From the NCBI RefSeq assembly GCF_009299835.1, contig NZ_VKCZ01000020.1, forward strand, positions 744,001-808,000: a stretch of 64,000 bases of DNA. The letters run 5' to 3'. Position 1 is the first letter of the stretch; every line of letters begins with the position of its first letter. The notes beneath the pieces were generated by a model. That model made no database searches. It was given only the letters and a program-made list of their open reading frames with translations, and was not told the DNA's origin. The stretch comes from Microlunatus speluncae (lineage in GTDB: Bacteria; Actinomycetota; Actinomycetes; Propionibacteriales; Propionibacteriaceae). Shown in pieces: positions 7,626 through 15,325 of this stretch. The position numbers and the translations under genes are program-made.

Positions 7626-9887
7626 GTGGCCGACACCGTCGAGAACGCGAGTAAGACCCCGGACCAGGCACTGCCCTGGGCCGACCTGGGCCTGAAGGCC
7701 GACGAGTACGAGCGGATCGTGGCGATCCTGGAGCGCCGGCCCACCGCGGCCGAGCTCGCCATGTATTCGGTGATGTGGTCCGAGCACTGCTCGTACAAGT
7801 CGTCCAAGGTGCATCTGCGCCGGTTCGGCGAGCTGACCCAGGAGACGCCGGTCGGCAAGATGCTGGCCGGGATCGGCGAGAACGCGGGCGTGATCGACGT
7901 CGGCCAGGGCTATGCGGTCACGTTCAAGATCGAATCGCACAACCATCCGAGCTACGTGGAGCCGTTCCAGGGGGCGGCCACCGGGGTCGGCGGCATCGTC
8001 CGCGACATCCTGGCCATGGGCGCGCGACCGGTCGGCGTGATGGACTCGCTCCGGTTCGGTCCGCTGGACGCGCCGGACACCGCCCGGGTGCTGCCCGGCG
8101 TGGTCGCCGGTGTCGGCCAGTACGGCAACTGCCTCGGCCTGCCCAACATCGGCGGCGAGGTCGGCTTCGACACCACCTACCTCGGCAACCCGCTGGTGAA
8201 CGCGCTCTGCGTCGGCGTGCTGCGGCACGAGGACCTGCATCTGGCCAAGGCGACCGGCACCGGCAACAAGGTGATCTTGTACGGCGCGGCGACGGGGGGC
8301 GACGGGATCGGCGGGGTCAGCGTGCTGGCCAGCGAGACCTTCGACTCCGACGGCCCGGCCAAGCGGCCGAGTGTCCAGGTCGGCGACCCGTTCATGGAGA
8401 AGCTGCTGATCGAGTGCACGCTGGAGGTGTTCGCGGCCGAGATCGTCAGCGGCATCCAGGATCTCGGCGGCGCCGGGCTGTCCTGCGCGACCTCCGAGCT
8501 GGCCAGCGCCGGCGACGGCGGGATGCATGTTGATCTTGATCTGGTCCCGCTGCGCGACTCGACGCTCAGCCCGGAAGAGATCCTGATGAGCGAGTCGCAG
8601 GAACGGATGATGGCCGTCGTCGAGCCGGGCAACGTCGACAAGTTCCTGGAGATCTGCCAGAAGTGGGACGTCCAGGCCACGGTGATCGGCGAGGTGACCG
8701 ACTCCGACCGGTTGGTGATCAACTGGCACGGCGAGACCATCGTCGACGTGCCGCCGCGGACCGTCGCGCACGAGGGTCCCGTGTACGAGCGGCCGCTGGC
8801 CCGGCCGGCCTGGCAGGACGAGGTGCAGGCCCGGACGGTTGATGATCTTGTCCGGCCGCAGACCGGCGCCGAGCTGGCCGACACCCTGCTCCGGCTGCTC
8901 GGCTCTGATCAACTCTGCGACCGGTCCTGGGTGACCGATCAGTACGACCGCTACGTCCGCGGCAACTCGGTGCTGGCCCAGCCGGACGATGCCGGCATGA
9001 TCAGGATCGACGAGCAGACCGGCCTCGGGGTGGCCCTGGCCACCGACTGCAACGGCCGGTTCTGTTACCTGGATCCCTACCGTGGCGCGCAACTGGCGCT
9101 GGCCGAGGCGTACCGGAACGTCGCGGTGAGTGGCGCCAAGCCGGTCGCGGTGAGTGACTGCCTGAACTTCGGTTCGCCGGAGGAGCCGGCGGTGATGTGG
9201 CAGTTCTCCGAGGCGATCCGCGGCCTGGTCGACGCCTGCGCCGTCCTCGGCACCCCGGTCACCGGCGGCAACGTGAGCTTCTACAACCAGACCGGCGAGA
9301 CCGCGATCCTGCCGACACCGGTGATCGGCGTGCTCGGCGTGATCGACGACGTGGCGCGGCGGACGCCGTCCGGCTTCCAGCAGGCCGGCGACATGATCTT
9401 CCTGCTCGGCCGGACCGCCGACGAGCTGGCCGGCTCGGCCTGGGCCGGGGTCGTTCATGATCATCTCGGCGGGCTGCCGCCGGCGCTGGATCTCGAGCAC
9501 GAGCAGCGACTGGCCGAGTTGTTGATCAGTGGGGCGCGGAAGGGCATCCTGGCCAGTGCCCACGACCTGTCCGACGGCGGCCTCGGCCAGGCCATGGTCG
9601 AGGCCATGCTGCGCCGCGACCTCGGCGCCCAGATCGTGCTCCCTGCCGGCCTCGCTCCGTTCGTCTCCCTGTTCTCCGAGACGACCGGCCGGGTGCTGAT
9701 CTCGGTCCGGCCGGAGACCCGGGCCGAGTTCCTCGGCCTATGCGCGACGCACGGGATCTCCCGGACCGAGCTGGGCGTGGTGACCGAGCAGCGGGACTTC
9801 GCCGTCTCCGGCCAGTTCACCCTGCCGCTGGACCGGATCCGGGAGACCTGGGCCGGCTCCATCCCGGCCGCCCTCGGCGTCAGCTGA
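7626..9887 (+). CDS. purL: Phosphoribosylformylglycinamidine synthase subunit PurL
   Basis: 753 residues, the small PurL form that works with PurS and PurQ to convert FGAR to FGAM using ATP. Visible family motifs include MWSEHCSYKSSK (binding His), KIESHNHPS, GAATGVGGIVRDI, LPNIGGEVGFD and GGAGLSCATSE in the first half. The second half has the repeat of this fold with SDCLNFGSPE, GTPVTGGNVSFYN and AHDLSDGGLGQAM. The GTG start is supported by the conserved N-terminus (TPDQALPWADLGLKADEYERI). Confidence 0.98.
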   Translation: MADTVENASKTPDQALPWADLGLKADEYERIVAILERRPTAAELAMYSVMWSEHCSYKSSKVHLRRFGELTQETPVGKMLAGIGENAGVIDVGQGYAVTFKIESHNHPSYVEPFQGAATGVGGIVRDILAMGARPVGVMDSLRFGPLDAPDTARVLPGVVAGVGQYGNCLGLPNIGGEVGFDTTYLGNPLVNALCVGVLRHEDLHLAKATGTGNKVILYGAATGGDGIGGVSVLASETFDSDGPAKRPSVQVGDPFMEKLLIECTLEVFAAEIVSGIQDLGGAGLSCATSELASAGDGGMHVDLDLVPLRDSTLSPEEILMSESQERMMAVVEPGNVDKFLEICQKWDVQATVIGEVTDSDRLVINWHGETIVDVPPRTVAHEGPVYERPLARPAWQDEVQARTVDDLVRPQTGAELADTLLRLLGSDQLCDRSWVTDQYDRYVRGNSVLAQPDDAGMIRIDEQTGLGVALATDCNGRFCYLDPYRGAQLALAEAYRNVAVSGAKPVAVSDCLNFGSPEEPAVMWQFSEAIRGLVDACAVLGTPVTGGNVSFYNQTGETAILPTPVIGVLGVIDDVARRTPSGFQQAGDMIFLLGRTADELAGSAWAGVVHDHLGGLPPALDLEHEQRLAELLISGARKGILASAHDLSDGGLGQAMVEAMLRRDLGAQIVLPAGLAPFVSLFSETTGRVLISVRPETRAEFLGLCATHGISRTELGVVTEQRDFAVSGQFTLPLDRIRETWAGSIPAALGVS

Positions 9888-9958
9888 CGGGCTCAGAGCT
9901 ATCCGACCAGGGCGAACGGCCACGGCCCGGGCCATCTGGGTGTGACGCGTGGCAGTGA

Positions 9959-10246
9959 TCAGAGCCAGGGCGCGGGCGGCGGGGATTCAGCTCCCTCGAA
10001 CAAGTACTGGTACGCGGCCTGGAGGTAGGCGTACAGGGCGTCCTCGTCGTCGAAGTCCAGATCGTTGATCAGCCCCCATCCGCGCAGCGTCAACGATCGC
10101 GTGTCGAGTAGCTCGCGGAAATGATCACGCAACGTCGCGTATGCCTCGTCGCCGCGCCAGGGGAGGTCCCGGCGAGTGTTTTCCATATCAACCGCCCCAT
10201 CGGAGGATAGGGCGACGCTGAGGAGGGACTCGAGGTCACGATCCAT
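9959..10246 (-). CDS. Hypothetical protein (95 aa), third gene of a three-gene unit
   Basis: Acidic 95-residue protein with no recognised domain. It opens MDRDLESLLSVALSSDG and contains the patterned stretch LRDHFRELLDTRSLTLRGWGLINDLDF, then ALYAYLQAAYQYLFEG, likely two or three helices. Its start is 7 bp after the stop of the upstream 108-residue gene, so it looks co-transcribed. Small size, acidity and an aromatic-rich C-terminus would suit an immunity-type or adaptor protein, but that is only a guess. Confidence 0.6.
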   Translation of the reverse strand: MDRDLESLLSVALSSDGAVDMENTRRDLPWRGDEAYATLRDHFRELLDTRSLTLRGWGLINDLDFDDEDALYAYLQAAYQYLFEGAESPPPAPWL

Positions 10247-10253
10247 GACTACC

Positions 10254-10580
10254 TCACGTGTTTCGGCTGCGATCGGTTCCGTGGCCTTCGTTCTTCAGCT
10301 CACCGATCGCCTCCGAGATGACTTCCGGGTCGGCCTTGTTGTCCTTGCTGCTGGACGCCTCGTGATCTTGCACGACTCCTTCGGACGGTCGGCCGGGCAG
10401 CCGGCGCGGATGCTCGGCTAGGTCCGGCTCAACGAGGTGGCTCTGCTCGGCGGCACTCGCTTCGAAGTCTTGATCACTCTTCGCAAACGGGTTGTCCTCC
10501 GGCCGGTCGGCGGCATCCGACGGGGGAGTCTTCCGCTCCGGATCTTCGTCCTCCGGCGGCCCGGTCCGGTCCACCGCCAT
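10254..10580 (-). CDS. Hypothetical hydrophilic protein (108 aa)
   Basis: A 108-residue, very hydrophilic, probably disordered protein rich in Asp, Glu, Pro, Ser and Lys, beginning MAVDRTGPPEDEDPERK. No domain is recognised. The start at 10580 overlaps the stop of the upstream 211-residue gene in a TGATG arrangement, which argues for coupled translation and against the longer upstream extension in this frame. It belongs to the three-gene unit 11215-9959. Confidence 0.6.
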   Translation of the reverse strand: MAVDRTGPPEDEDPERKTPPSDAADRPEDNPFAKSDQDFEASAAEQSHLVEPDLAEHPRRLPGRPSEGVVQDHEASSSKDNKADPEVISEAIGELKNEGHGTDRSRNT

Positions 10581-11215
10581 CAGCGGGCCCTCCGATCGAG
10601 GAAGTGTCGGGCCGGCCAGTCGGTCACGAGAAGATCGTCGAGGAGCACCGCCAGTCGGGCCGACCAGAACGGGCTGTCCGCCTCGCATCCGACCGCCAGT
10701 TCCAGCCGGGAGGGCGTATCCGCACCATGAAGGATCAACCGGACATCGACAATATCCATGGCACTTGTGACGCACCATCGGTGCCATTCGCCCGATTCGC
10801 AGCCGGACTTGTTGTCGTTCACCCAGCCGTTGATCGCGGCATTCACGTGCTCGGCCAGCGGGTCAGGGCTCAACCGAGTGGCGAACGCGATCGCCCGCGA
10901 CGCGACAGCGCGGTCGACGGCGTGCGAGATCGTACACTCGCGATGCCGTGGCCCGAACAGCGCGAGCCCGTCGAGCAGCTCGGACTTCAGGACCGGCATC
11001 GGTTCGCCGATCAGATGGGCGACAACGCTCAGCTCGGCCCAGACGACGAGCAGCGGCTCACGTTCCAATTCCCGCTCCGCATGACGGATCTGGCGTAGGG
11101 TGCACGGCTCGGCCCGACACGCCGCTCCGCAGGTCGCACTGCGCGGCGAGACCAGCGGCGCCGCCGAGGTCAGTGTCGCGGCCAGCGCGGCTGCATCCGC
11201 TGTGTTCTCCCGCAC
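10580..11215 (-). CDS. Hypothetical protein (211 aa), first gene of a three-gene unit
   Basis: 211 residues, not recognised. The N-terminal ~40 residues are Ala-rich with three Cys. The middle (EPLLVVWAELSVVAHLIGE and SHAVDRAVASRAIAFATRL) looks helical. The C-terminal half has Trp/Cys-rich segments (INGWVNDNKSGCESGEWHRWC, then DVRLILHGAD). No signal peptide or membrane span. The GTG start is 6 nt downstream of TAGCCT on the same strand (11222-11227), which resembles the leaderless promoters elsewhere in the window. It is coupled to the next gene by a TGATG overlap. Confidence 0.6.
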   Translation of the reverse strand: MRENTADAAALAATLTSAAPLVSPRSATCGAACRAEPCTLRQIRHAERELEREPLLVVWAELSVVAHLIGEPMPVLKSELLDGLALFGPRHRECTISHAVDRAVASRAIAFATRLSPDPLAEHVNAAINGWVNDNKSGCESGEWHRWCVTSAMDIVDVRLILHGADTPSRLELAVGCEADSPFWSARLAVLLDDLLVTDWPARHFLDRRAR

Positions 11216-11221
11216 CAGGCC

Positions 11222-11227
11222 AGGCTA
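11222..11227 (-). promoter_or_regulatory. Candidate leaderless -10 box
   Basis: On the minus strand TAGCCT ends 6 nt before the GTG of the 211-residue hypothetical gene, with no ribosome site between. Confidence 0.4.
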
Positions 11228-11273
11228 ATGCGCGACCTCGGTGCCGGGGCCGCTCGACTGCTGCCGGCCGGGC

Positions 11274-11705
11274 TCAATTCGGGTCGGTCAGCGACGCCGG
11301 ATCGATCCGACGAAGGCCGAGGATCCCGTCGAAGGCGCTGTCCGGCGACACGATGACATCGATGCCGTGGACCAGCGCCGTTGCGGCATGGACCGCATCT
11401 CGTCCCCGAATGGTGGGGACATGCTCGATCAGGTGCAGTGCGGCGTCGAGGATCGGGACATCGAAGGCCAGCACGGTGCACAGACTGGCAACATCTCGCC
11501 CATCGGCGGCCGCGGCGGAACGATCACCGGTCCGTCGCAGCCGGTGATGGACCAGTTCCTGGATCATCTCGACGCTGGCGAAGGCCATGAATCTGCCCGT
11601 CGCCGCCCAGCGAAGCACGCTCAGACAACGCTGCTTCCAGCTGCTGTCGTCACCGAGGGCGTAGGTCGGAACAGCACTGTCGATCAGGGCTCGACCTTCG
11701 ATCAC
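11274..11705 (-). CDS. PIN-domain ribonuclease toxin (VapC-like)
   Basis: A 143-residue PIN-domain protein, the presumed RNase toxin of a type II pair. It starts MIEGRALIDSAVPTYALG with the first acidic residue Asp9. A conserved Glu follows in FASVEMIQELVHHR, and the C-terminal acidic cluster is in TIRGRDAVHAATALVHGIDVIVSPDSAFD. These are the expected Mg-binding positions. Its start overlaps the stop of the antitoxin gene by 4 bp, giving antitoxin-toxin order. Confidence 0.82.
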   Translation of the reverse strand: MIEGRALIDSAVPTYALGDDSSWKQRCLSVLRWAATGRFMAFASVEMIQELVHHRLRRTGDRSAAAADGRDVASLCTVLAFDVPILDAALHLIEHVPTIRGRDAVHAATALVHGIDVIVSPDSAFDGILGLRRIDPASLTDPN

Positions 11706-11968
11706 GGGAGATCCTTCAGATACTCGCGCTCGAAGCTCTCCTTCTCCTCGTCCCAGTCGATCGGGCCCTGGTTGGGATGGGCCTCGGCCCTGGCCAACAG
11801 TCGCGCCAACGCCTCCTCTTTGGAGCGCTGACCCCGCCGCAACCGCTCGTCGACCGCCTCGCGGACGACCGCCGCGACGCTCTGTTTGCTAGCCCGGGCC
11901 TCATCCTCGAGTGCTGCGTATTGGGCTGGATCGAACAGGATCTGGACCCGTCGCTGCAACGTAGCCAT
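11702..11968 (-). CDS. Ribbon-helix-helix antitoxin (VapB-like)
   Basis: An 88-residue antitoxin. The N-terminus MATLQRRVQILFDPAQYAALEDEA has the beta-strand/helix pattern of ribbon-helix-helix DNA binders, followed by SVAAVVREAVDERLRR. The C-terminus (IDWDEEKESFEREYLKDLP) is the acidic toxin-binding tail. An alternative ATG lies two codons upstream (11974). It overlaps vapC by 4 bp. Two copies of CATGCACAT flank the start and may be its own operator. Confidence 0.82.
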   Translation of the reverse strand: MATLQRRVQILFDPAQYAALEDEARASKQSVAAVVREAVDERLRRGQRSKEEALARLLARAEAHPNQGPIDWDEEKESFEREYLKDLP

Positions 11969-11990
11969 GCACATACTGTAGCATGCACAT
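11966..11990. promoter_or_regulatory. Direct repeat, candidate antitoxin operator
   Basis: CATGCACAT occurs at 11966-11974 and 11982-11990, exactly 16 bp apart, with the first copy covering the antitoxin start codons. Ribbon-helix-helix antitoxins typically bind such repeated half-sites to autoregulate; the assignment here is inferred. Confidence 0.45.
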
Positions 11991-12036
11991 GTTCAGCCGG
12001 TCAGGAATCGAGAAGCGTGGGCGGCGGGTCCGGATC

Positions 12037-12042
12037 TAGCGT
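12037..12042 (+). promoter_or_regulatory. Candidate leaderless -10 box of the VOC gene
   Basis: TAGCGT ends 7 nt before the ATG at 12050, helping to choose that start over upstream GTG/ATG codons. Confidence 0.4.
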
Positions 12043-12049
12043 GATGATC

Positions 12050-12652
12050 ATGAACTCCATCGATTCTGTGATCATCGAGACGCCCGATCCCGACGCCTCG
12101 AGCCGCTTCTTTTCCGCCGCCTTCGGCGTCGCCGGTCTGCTCCGGGTCCGGGAATCGGAGGCGGCGACCAGCGGCTTCCGCGGGTTCACGCTGTCCCTCG
12201 TCGTGGCCCAGCCCTCCACCGTCGACAGCCTGGTGGCCGCCGCCCTCGCCGCCGGCGCCACCGAGGTGAAACCGGTCAGCAAGTCGCTCTGGGGGTACGG
12301 CGGCGTCGTCCAGGCCCCCGACGGAACGATCTGCACGATCGCCAGCGGCTCGAAGAAGGACACCGGCCCGGCCACGTTGCAGATCGACGACTGGGTGCTC
12401 CAGTTGGGCGTCGACGACGTCGGTGCGAGCAAGCGGTTCTACGTCGACCGCGGTTTCACCGTGGCGAACGGCTTCGGCGGCACCTACGTCCAGTTCGACG
12501 GGGCCGAGGGGTCGGTCAAGCTCGCGCTCTACAAGCGGCGCGGCCTGGCCAAGACCACCGGTGTCTCCCCGGACGGCTCGGGATCGCACCGCCTCGCCGT
12601 CGTCAGCGACGCCGGCCCCTTCACCGACCCCGACGGCTACACCTGGGAATAG
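12050..12652 (+). CDS. VOC (glyoxalase/bleomycin resistance) family protein
   Basis: A 200-residue protein with two vicinal-oxygen-chelate modules. The first, residues ~1-100, starts SIDSVIIETPDPDASSRFF. The second, ~105-200, starts LQIDDWVLQLGVDDVGASKRFYVDRGF. The second half contains GGTYVQFDG and KLALYKRRGLAKT and ends DPDGYTWE, a common close of this fold. Members range from metal-dependent dioxygenases and lyases to drug-binding proteins, so substrate is not assignable. The start codon was chosen by the TANNNT box 7 nt upstream. Confidence 0.85.
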   Translation: MNSIDSVIIETPDPDASSRFFSAAFGVAGLLRVRESEAATSGFRGFTLSLVVAQPSTVDSLVAAALAAGATEVKPVSKSLWGYGGVVQAPDGTICTIASGSKKDTGPATLQIDDWVLQLGVDDVGASKRFYVDRGFTVANGFGGTYVQFDGAEGSVKLALYKRRGLAKTTGVSPDGSGSHRLAVVSDAGPFTDPDGYTWE

Positions 12653-12662
12653 CCGGTTGGGT

Positions 12663-13880
12663 TCAGCGGCGGAGGGTGTCGAGGAAGTCGGCGATCCGCT
12701 CGATCGCCTCGGTCAGCACCTCGACATCGGGCAGGGTGACCAGCCGGAAGTGGTCCGGCTCGGGCCAGTTGAAGCCGCTGCCGTGGGTGACCAGCAGTTG
12801 CTTGGCCCGCAGCAGGTCGAGCACGAACTTCTCGTCGTCGTCGATGCCGAACAGCTCGGTGTCCAGCTTGGGGAAGCAATAGAGCGCGCCGCGCGGCTCG
12901 ACGCAGCTGACCCCGTCGATCTCGTTCAGCAACCGCCAGGCGAGCTTGCTCTGCTCGTAGAACCGGCCGCCCGGCTCGATGAACTCGTTGATCGACTGGT
13001 AGCCGCCGAGCGCGGTCTGGATCGCGTGCTGGGCCGGCACGTTGGGGCACATCCGCATGTTGGCCAGCAGGGTCAGACCCTCGACGAAGTCGGCGGCCAG
13101 GTGCCGCGGCCCGGAGATCATCACCCAGCCGGCCCGGTAGCCGCAGACCCGATAGGCCTTGGACAGCCCGGAGAAGGTCAGACAGAGCACGTCGTCGGCG
13201 GCGAAGGCGGCGCTGTGGTGATGGACCGCGTCGTCGAAGACGATCTTCTCGTAGATCTCGTCGGAGAAGATCACCAGGTCGTGCCGCCGGGCGATGTCGA
13301 CCAGGCCACGCACCGTCGCATCGGAGTAGACCGCACCGGTCGGGTTGTTCGGGTTGATGATCACGATCGCGTGCGTGTTGTCGGTGATCTTGGACTCGAT
13401 GTCGGCCAGATCCGGATCCCAGCCGTTGTCCTCGTCGCTGCGATAGTGCACCGGGGTGCCGCCGGCCAGCGTCACCGCGCCGGTCCACAGCGGGTAGTCC
13501 GGCGCCGGGACCAGGATCTCGTTGCCGTCGTCGACGAACGCCTGCAGCACCATCGTGATCAACTCCGACACCCCGTTGCCGATGAAGACATCACCGACCT
13601 TGGTCTCGGTCAGCCCCCGGGACTGGTAGTACTGCGCGACCGCGGTCCGCGCCGAATAGAGGCCCCGGGAGTCGCCGTACCCCTGCGAGGTCGGCAGATG
13701 ATGCATCATGTCGGCGACGATCGCCTCCGGCGCGTCGAACCCGAACAGGGCCAGGTTGCCGATGTTGAGCTTGAGGATCCGGTGCCCCTCGGCTTCGAGC
13801 CGCTCCGCCTCGGCCAGGATCGGGCCGCGGACGTCGTACCGGACCCCGCGCAGTTTGCGGCTCTGGATGATCGGGCGCAT
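12663..13880 (-). CDS. Pyridoxal-phosphate aminotransferase (alanine transaminase type)
   Basis: A 405-residue class I/II aminotransferase. It begins MRPIIQSRKLRGVRYDVRGP and has ILKLNIGNLALFGFD, the characteristic opening of AlaA-type alanine/aspartate aminotransferases. PLP-site motifs are present: NPNNPTGAVYS (Asn), DEIYEKI (Asp), and FSGLSKAYRVCGYRAGWV with the Schiff-base Lys in SKAYR. Likely reaction: pyruvate + glutamate to alanine + 2-oxoglutarate. It is divergent from the M20 peptidase gene with a 33-bp gap, so the two promoters must overlap. Exact substrate is inferred from the subfamily. Confidence 0.93.
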   Translation of the reverse strand: MRPIIQSRKLRGVRYDVRGPILAEAERLEAEGHRILKLNIGNLALFGFDAPEAIVADMMHHLPTSQGYGDSRGLYSARTAVAQYYQSRGLTETKVGDVFIGNGVSELITMVLQAFVDDGNEILVPAPDYPLWTGAVTLAGGTPVHYRSDEDNGWDPDLADIESKITDNTHAIVIINPNNPTGAVYSDATVRGLVDIARRHDLVIFSDEIYEKIVFDDAVHHHSAAFAADDVLCLTFSGLSKAYRVCGYRAGWVMISGPRHLAADFVEGLTLLANMRMCPNVPAQHAIQTALGGYQSINEFIEPGGRFYEQSKLAWRLLNEIDGVSCVEPRGALYCFPKLDTELFGIDDDEKFVLDLLRAKQLLVTHGSGFNWPEPDHFRLVTLPDVEVLTEAIERIADFLDTLRR

Positions 13881-13900
13881 GACGCGATTCTCCCATTTCG

Positions 13901-13906
13901 TAGGGT
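13901..13906 (+). promoter_or_regulatory. Candidate leaderless -10 box of the M20 peptidase gene
   Basis: TAGGGT ends 7 nt before the ATG at 13914, inside the 33-bp divergent gap shared with the aminotransferase gene. Confidence 0.5.
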
Positions 13907-13913
13907 GTCGGAC

Positions 13914-15242
13914 ATGACAGTACGTGCAGCGGTCGAACGGGTGATGCCCGGAGTCCTGGATGATCTCAAGCGGCTGGTCGCCGTCGAATCGGTCAGTGCC
14001 GACCCGGGCCGCGCGGACCAGGTCCAGCGCAGTGCCGAACTCGTGGCTGAGCTGGCCCGCGACGCCGGGGCGGCGTCGGTGCGGATCGCCACCGAGGCAA
14101 GCCAGCCGGCGGTGATCGCTTCCTGGCCGGCGCCGCCCGGAGCCCCGACGGTCTGCCTGTACGCGCACCACGACGTGCAGCCCGAGGGCGATCCGGCGCT
14201 GTGGGACTCGGCCCCGTTCGAGGCGACCGAGCGCGACGGCCGGTTGTACGGTCGCGGCACCGCCGACGACAAGGGCGGGCTGGCCGTGCACCTGGCCGCG
14301 CTGCGGGCCTTCGACGGGAAGCCGCCGGTGGGAGTGAAGCTGTTCATCGAGGGCGAAGAGGAGATCGGCTCGCGTGGCCTTCCGGCGCTGCTGCAGGCCC
14401 ATCGCGACGATCTTGCCTCCGACATCTTCGTGATCGCCGACTCGGCCAACTGGGAAGTCGGGCAGCCGGCGTTCACCACCACCCTGCGCGGCCTGGCCGA
14501 CTGCTACGTCGAGGTCCGTACCCTCGATCATGCGATCCATTCCGGCTCCTTCGGCGGCGTCGCGCCGGACGCGCTGACCGCCCTCTGCCGACTGGTTGCC
14601 ACGCTGCATGATGATCAAGGAGACGTCATGGTGGCCGGTCTTGCGAGCAGCGAGGGCCCGGATCTGGAATATCCCGAAGATCGTTTCCGGTCCGAGTCCA
14701 GCATGCTCGACGGTGTACGTCAGCTGGGCACCGGATCGATCGTGCAGCGGCTGTGGACCAAGCCGGCGATATCGGTGATCGCGCTCGACGCCACCCCGGT
14801 CGCCAAGGCCTCCAACACCCTGCATGCGGTCGCCCGAGCCAAGATCAGCATGCGGCTCGCACCCGGCGACGACGCGCCCACCGCGCTCGAGGCGCTGACC
14901 AAGCACCTCGTCGCCAACGCCCCGTGGGGCGCCCAGGTGACAGTCACCGCGGGCGATGTCGGCCAGCCGTCGACGATCCCGTTCACCGGCCCGTACGCCG
15001 ACGCCGCCCGGTCCGCGATGGCCGAGGCCTGGGGCGTCGAGCCGGTGCAGGTCGGCCAGGGCGGCTCGATCCCGATGGTGGCCGAGTTCGCCCAGGCGTT
15101 CGAGGGCGCGACGATCTTCGTCACCGCCGTGGGCGACCCCGACACCCGCGCCCACGGCGCCAACGAATCCCTGCACCTGGGCGACTTCCGCGCCGCCTGC
15201 CTCGCCGAAGCCCAGTTCCTGGCCAACCTGGCGACCCCCTGA
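13914..15242 (+). CDS. M20-family dipeptidase
   Basis: 442 residues of the M20 zinc peptidase family, probably a cytosolic dipeptidase. Metal-binding motifs are intact: YAHHDVQPEGDP (His and Asp), RGTADDKGG (bridging Asp), and FIEGEEEIGSRGL (catalytic Glu-Glu). Further on come HSGSFGG and PMVAEF. The dimerisation lid lies in between. The ATG at 13914 was chosen because the reading frame upstream runs antisense through the divergent aminotransferase gene. Confidence 0.93.
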   Translation: MTVRAAVERVMPGVLDDLKRLVAVESVSADPGRADQVQRSAELVAELARDAGAASVRIATEASQPAVIASWPAPPGAPTVCLYAHHDVQPEGDPALWDSAPFEATERDGRLYGRGTADDKGGLAVHLAALRAFDGKPPVGVKLFIEGEEEIGSRGLPALLQAHRDDLASDIFVIADSANWEVGQPAFTTTLRGLADCYVEVRTLDHAIHSGSFGGVAPDALTALCRLVATLHDDQGDVMVAGLASSEGPDLEYPEDRFRSESSMLDGVRQLGTGSIVQRLWTKPAISVIALDATPVAKASNTLHAVARAKISMRLAPGDDAPTALEALTKHLVANAPWGAQVTVTAGDVGQPSTIPFTGPYADAARSAMAEAWGVEPVQVGQGGSIPMVAEFAQAFEGATIFVTAVGDPDTRAHGANESLHLGDFRAACLAEAQFLANLATP

Positions 15243-15247
15243 ACAAA

Positions 15248-15312
15248 CCGCCGACCCGTCACATCCGCGGCCGTTTTTGCGGCGTGTCGAAGCGGATGTG
15301 ACGGGTCGGCGG
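15248..15312. terminator. Long perfect inverted repeat between convergent genes
   Basis: 21-bp perfect arms (15248-15268 and 15292-15312; core CCGACCCGTCACATCCGC) around a 23-bp loop. It starts 5 bp after the M20 peptidase stop and ends 13 bp before the dctA stop. Position and symmetry suggest a bidirectional terminator. The same left arm recurs, with one change, at 30994-31018 without its partner arm. Confidence 0.65.
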
Positions 15313-15325
15313 AGTCGGCCGAGGG

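Noticed and set aside
7563..9563. 666-codon open frame antisense to purL
   Set aside because: Mirrors a confirmed purL gene; His/Asp/Gly/Arg-rich text with no motif, typical of antisense frames in high-GC DNA.
12423..13913. N-terminal extension of the M20 peptidase frame
   Set aside because: Runs antisense through the aminotransferase gene; the conserved peptidase begins at 13914 with its own -10 box.
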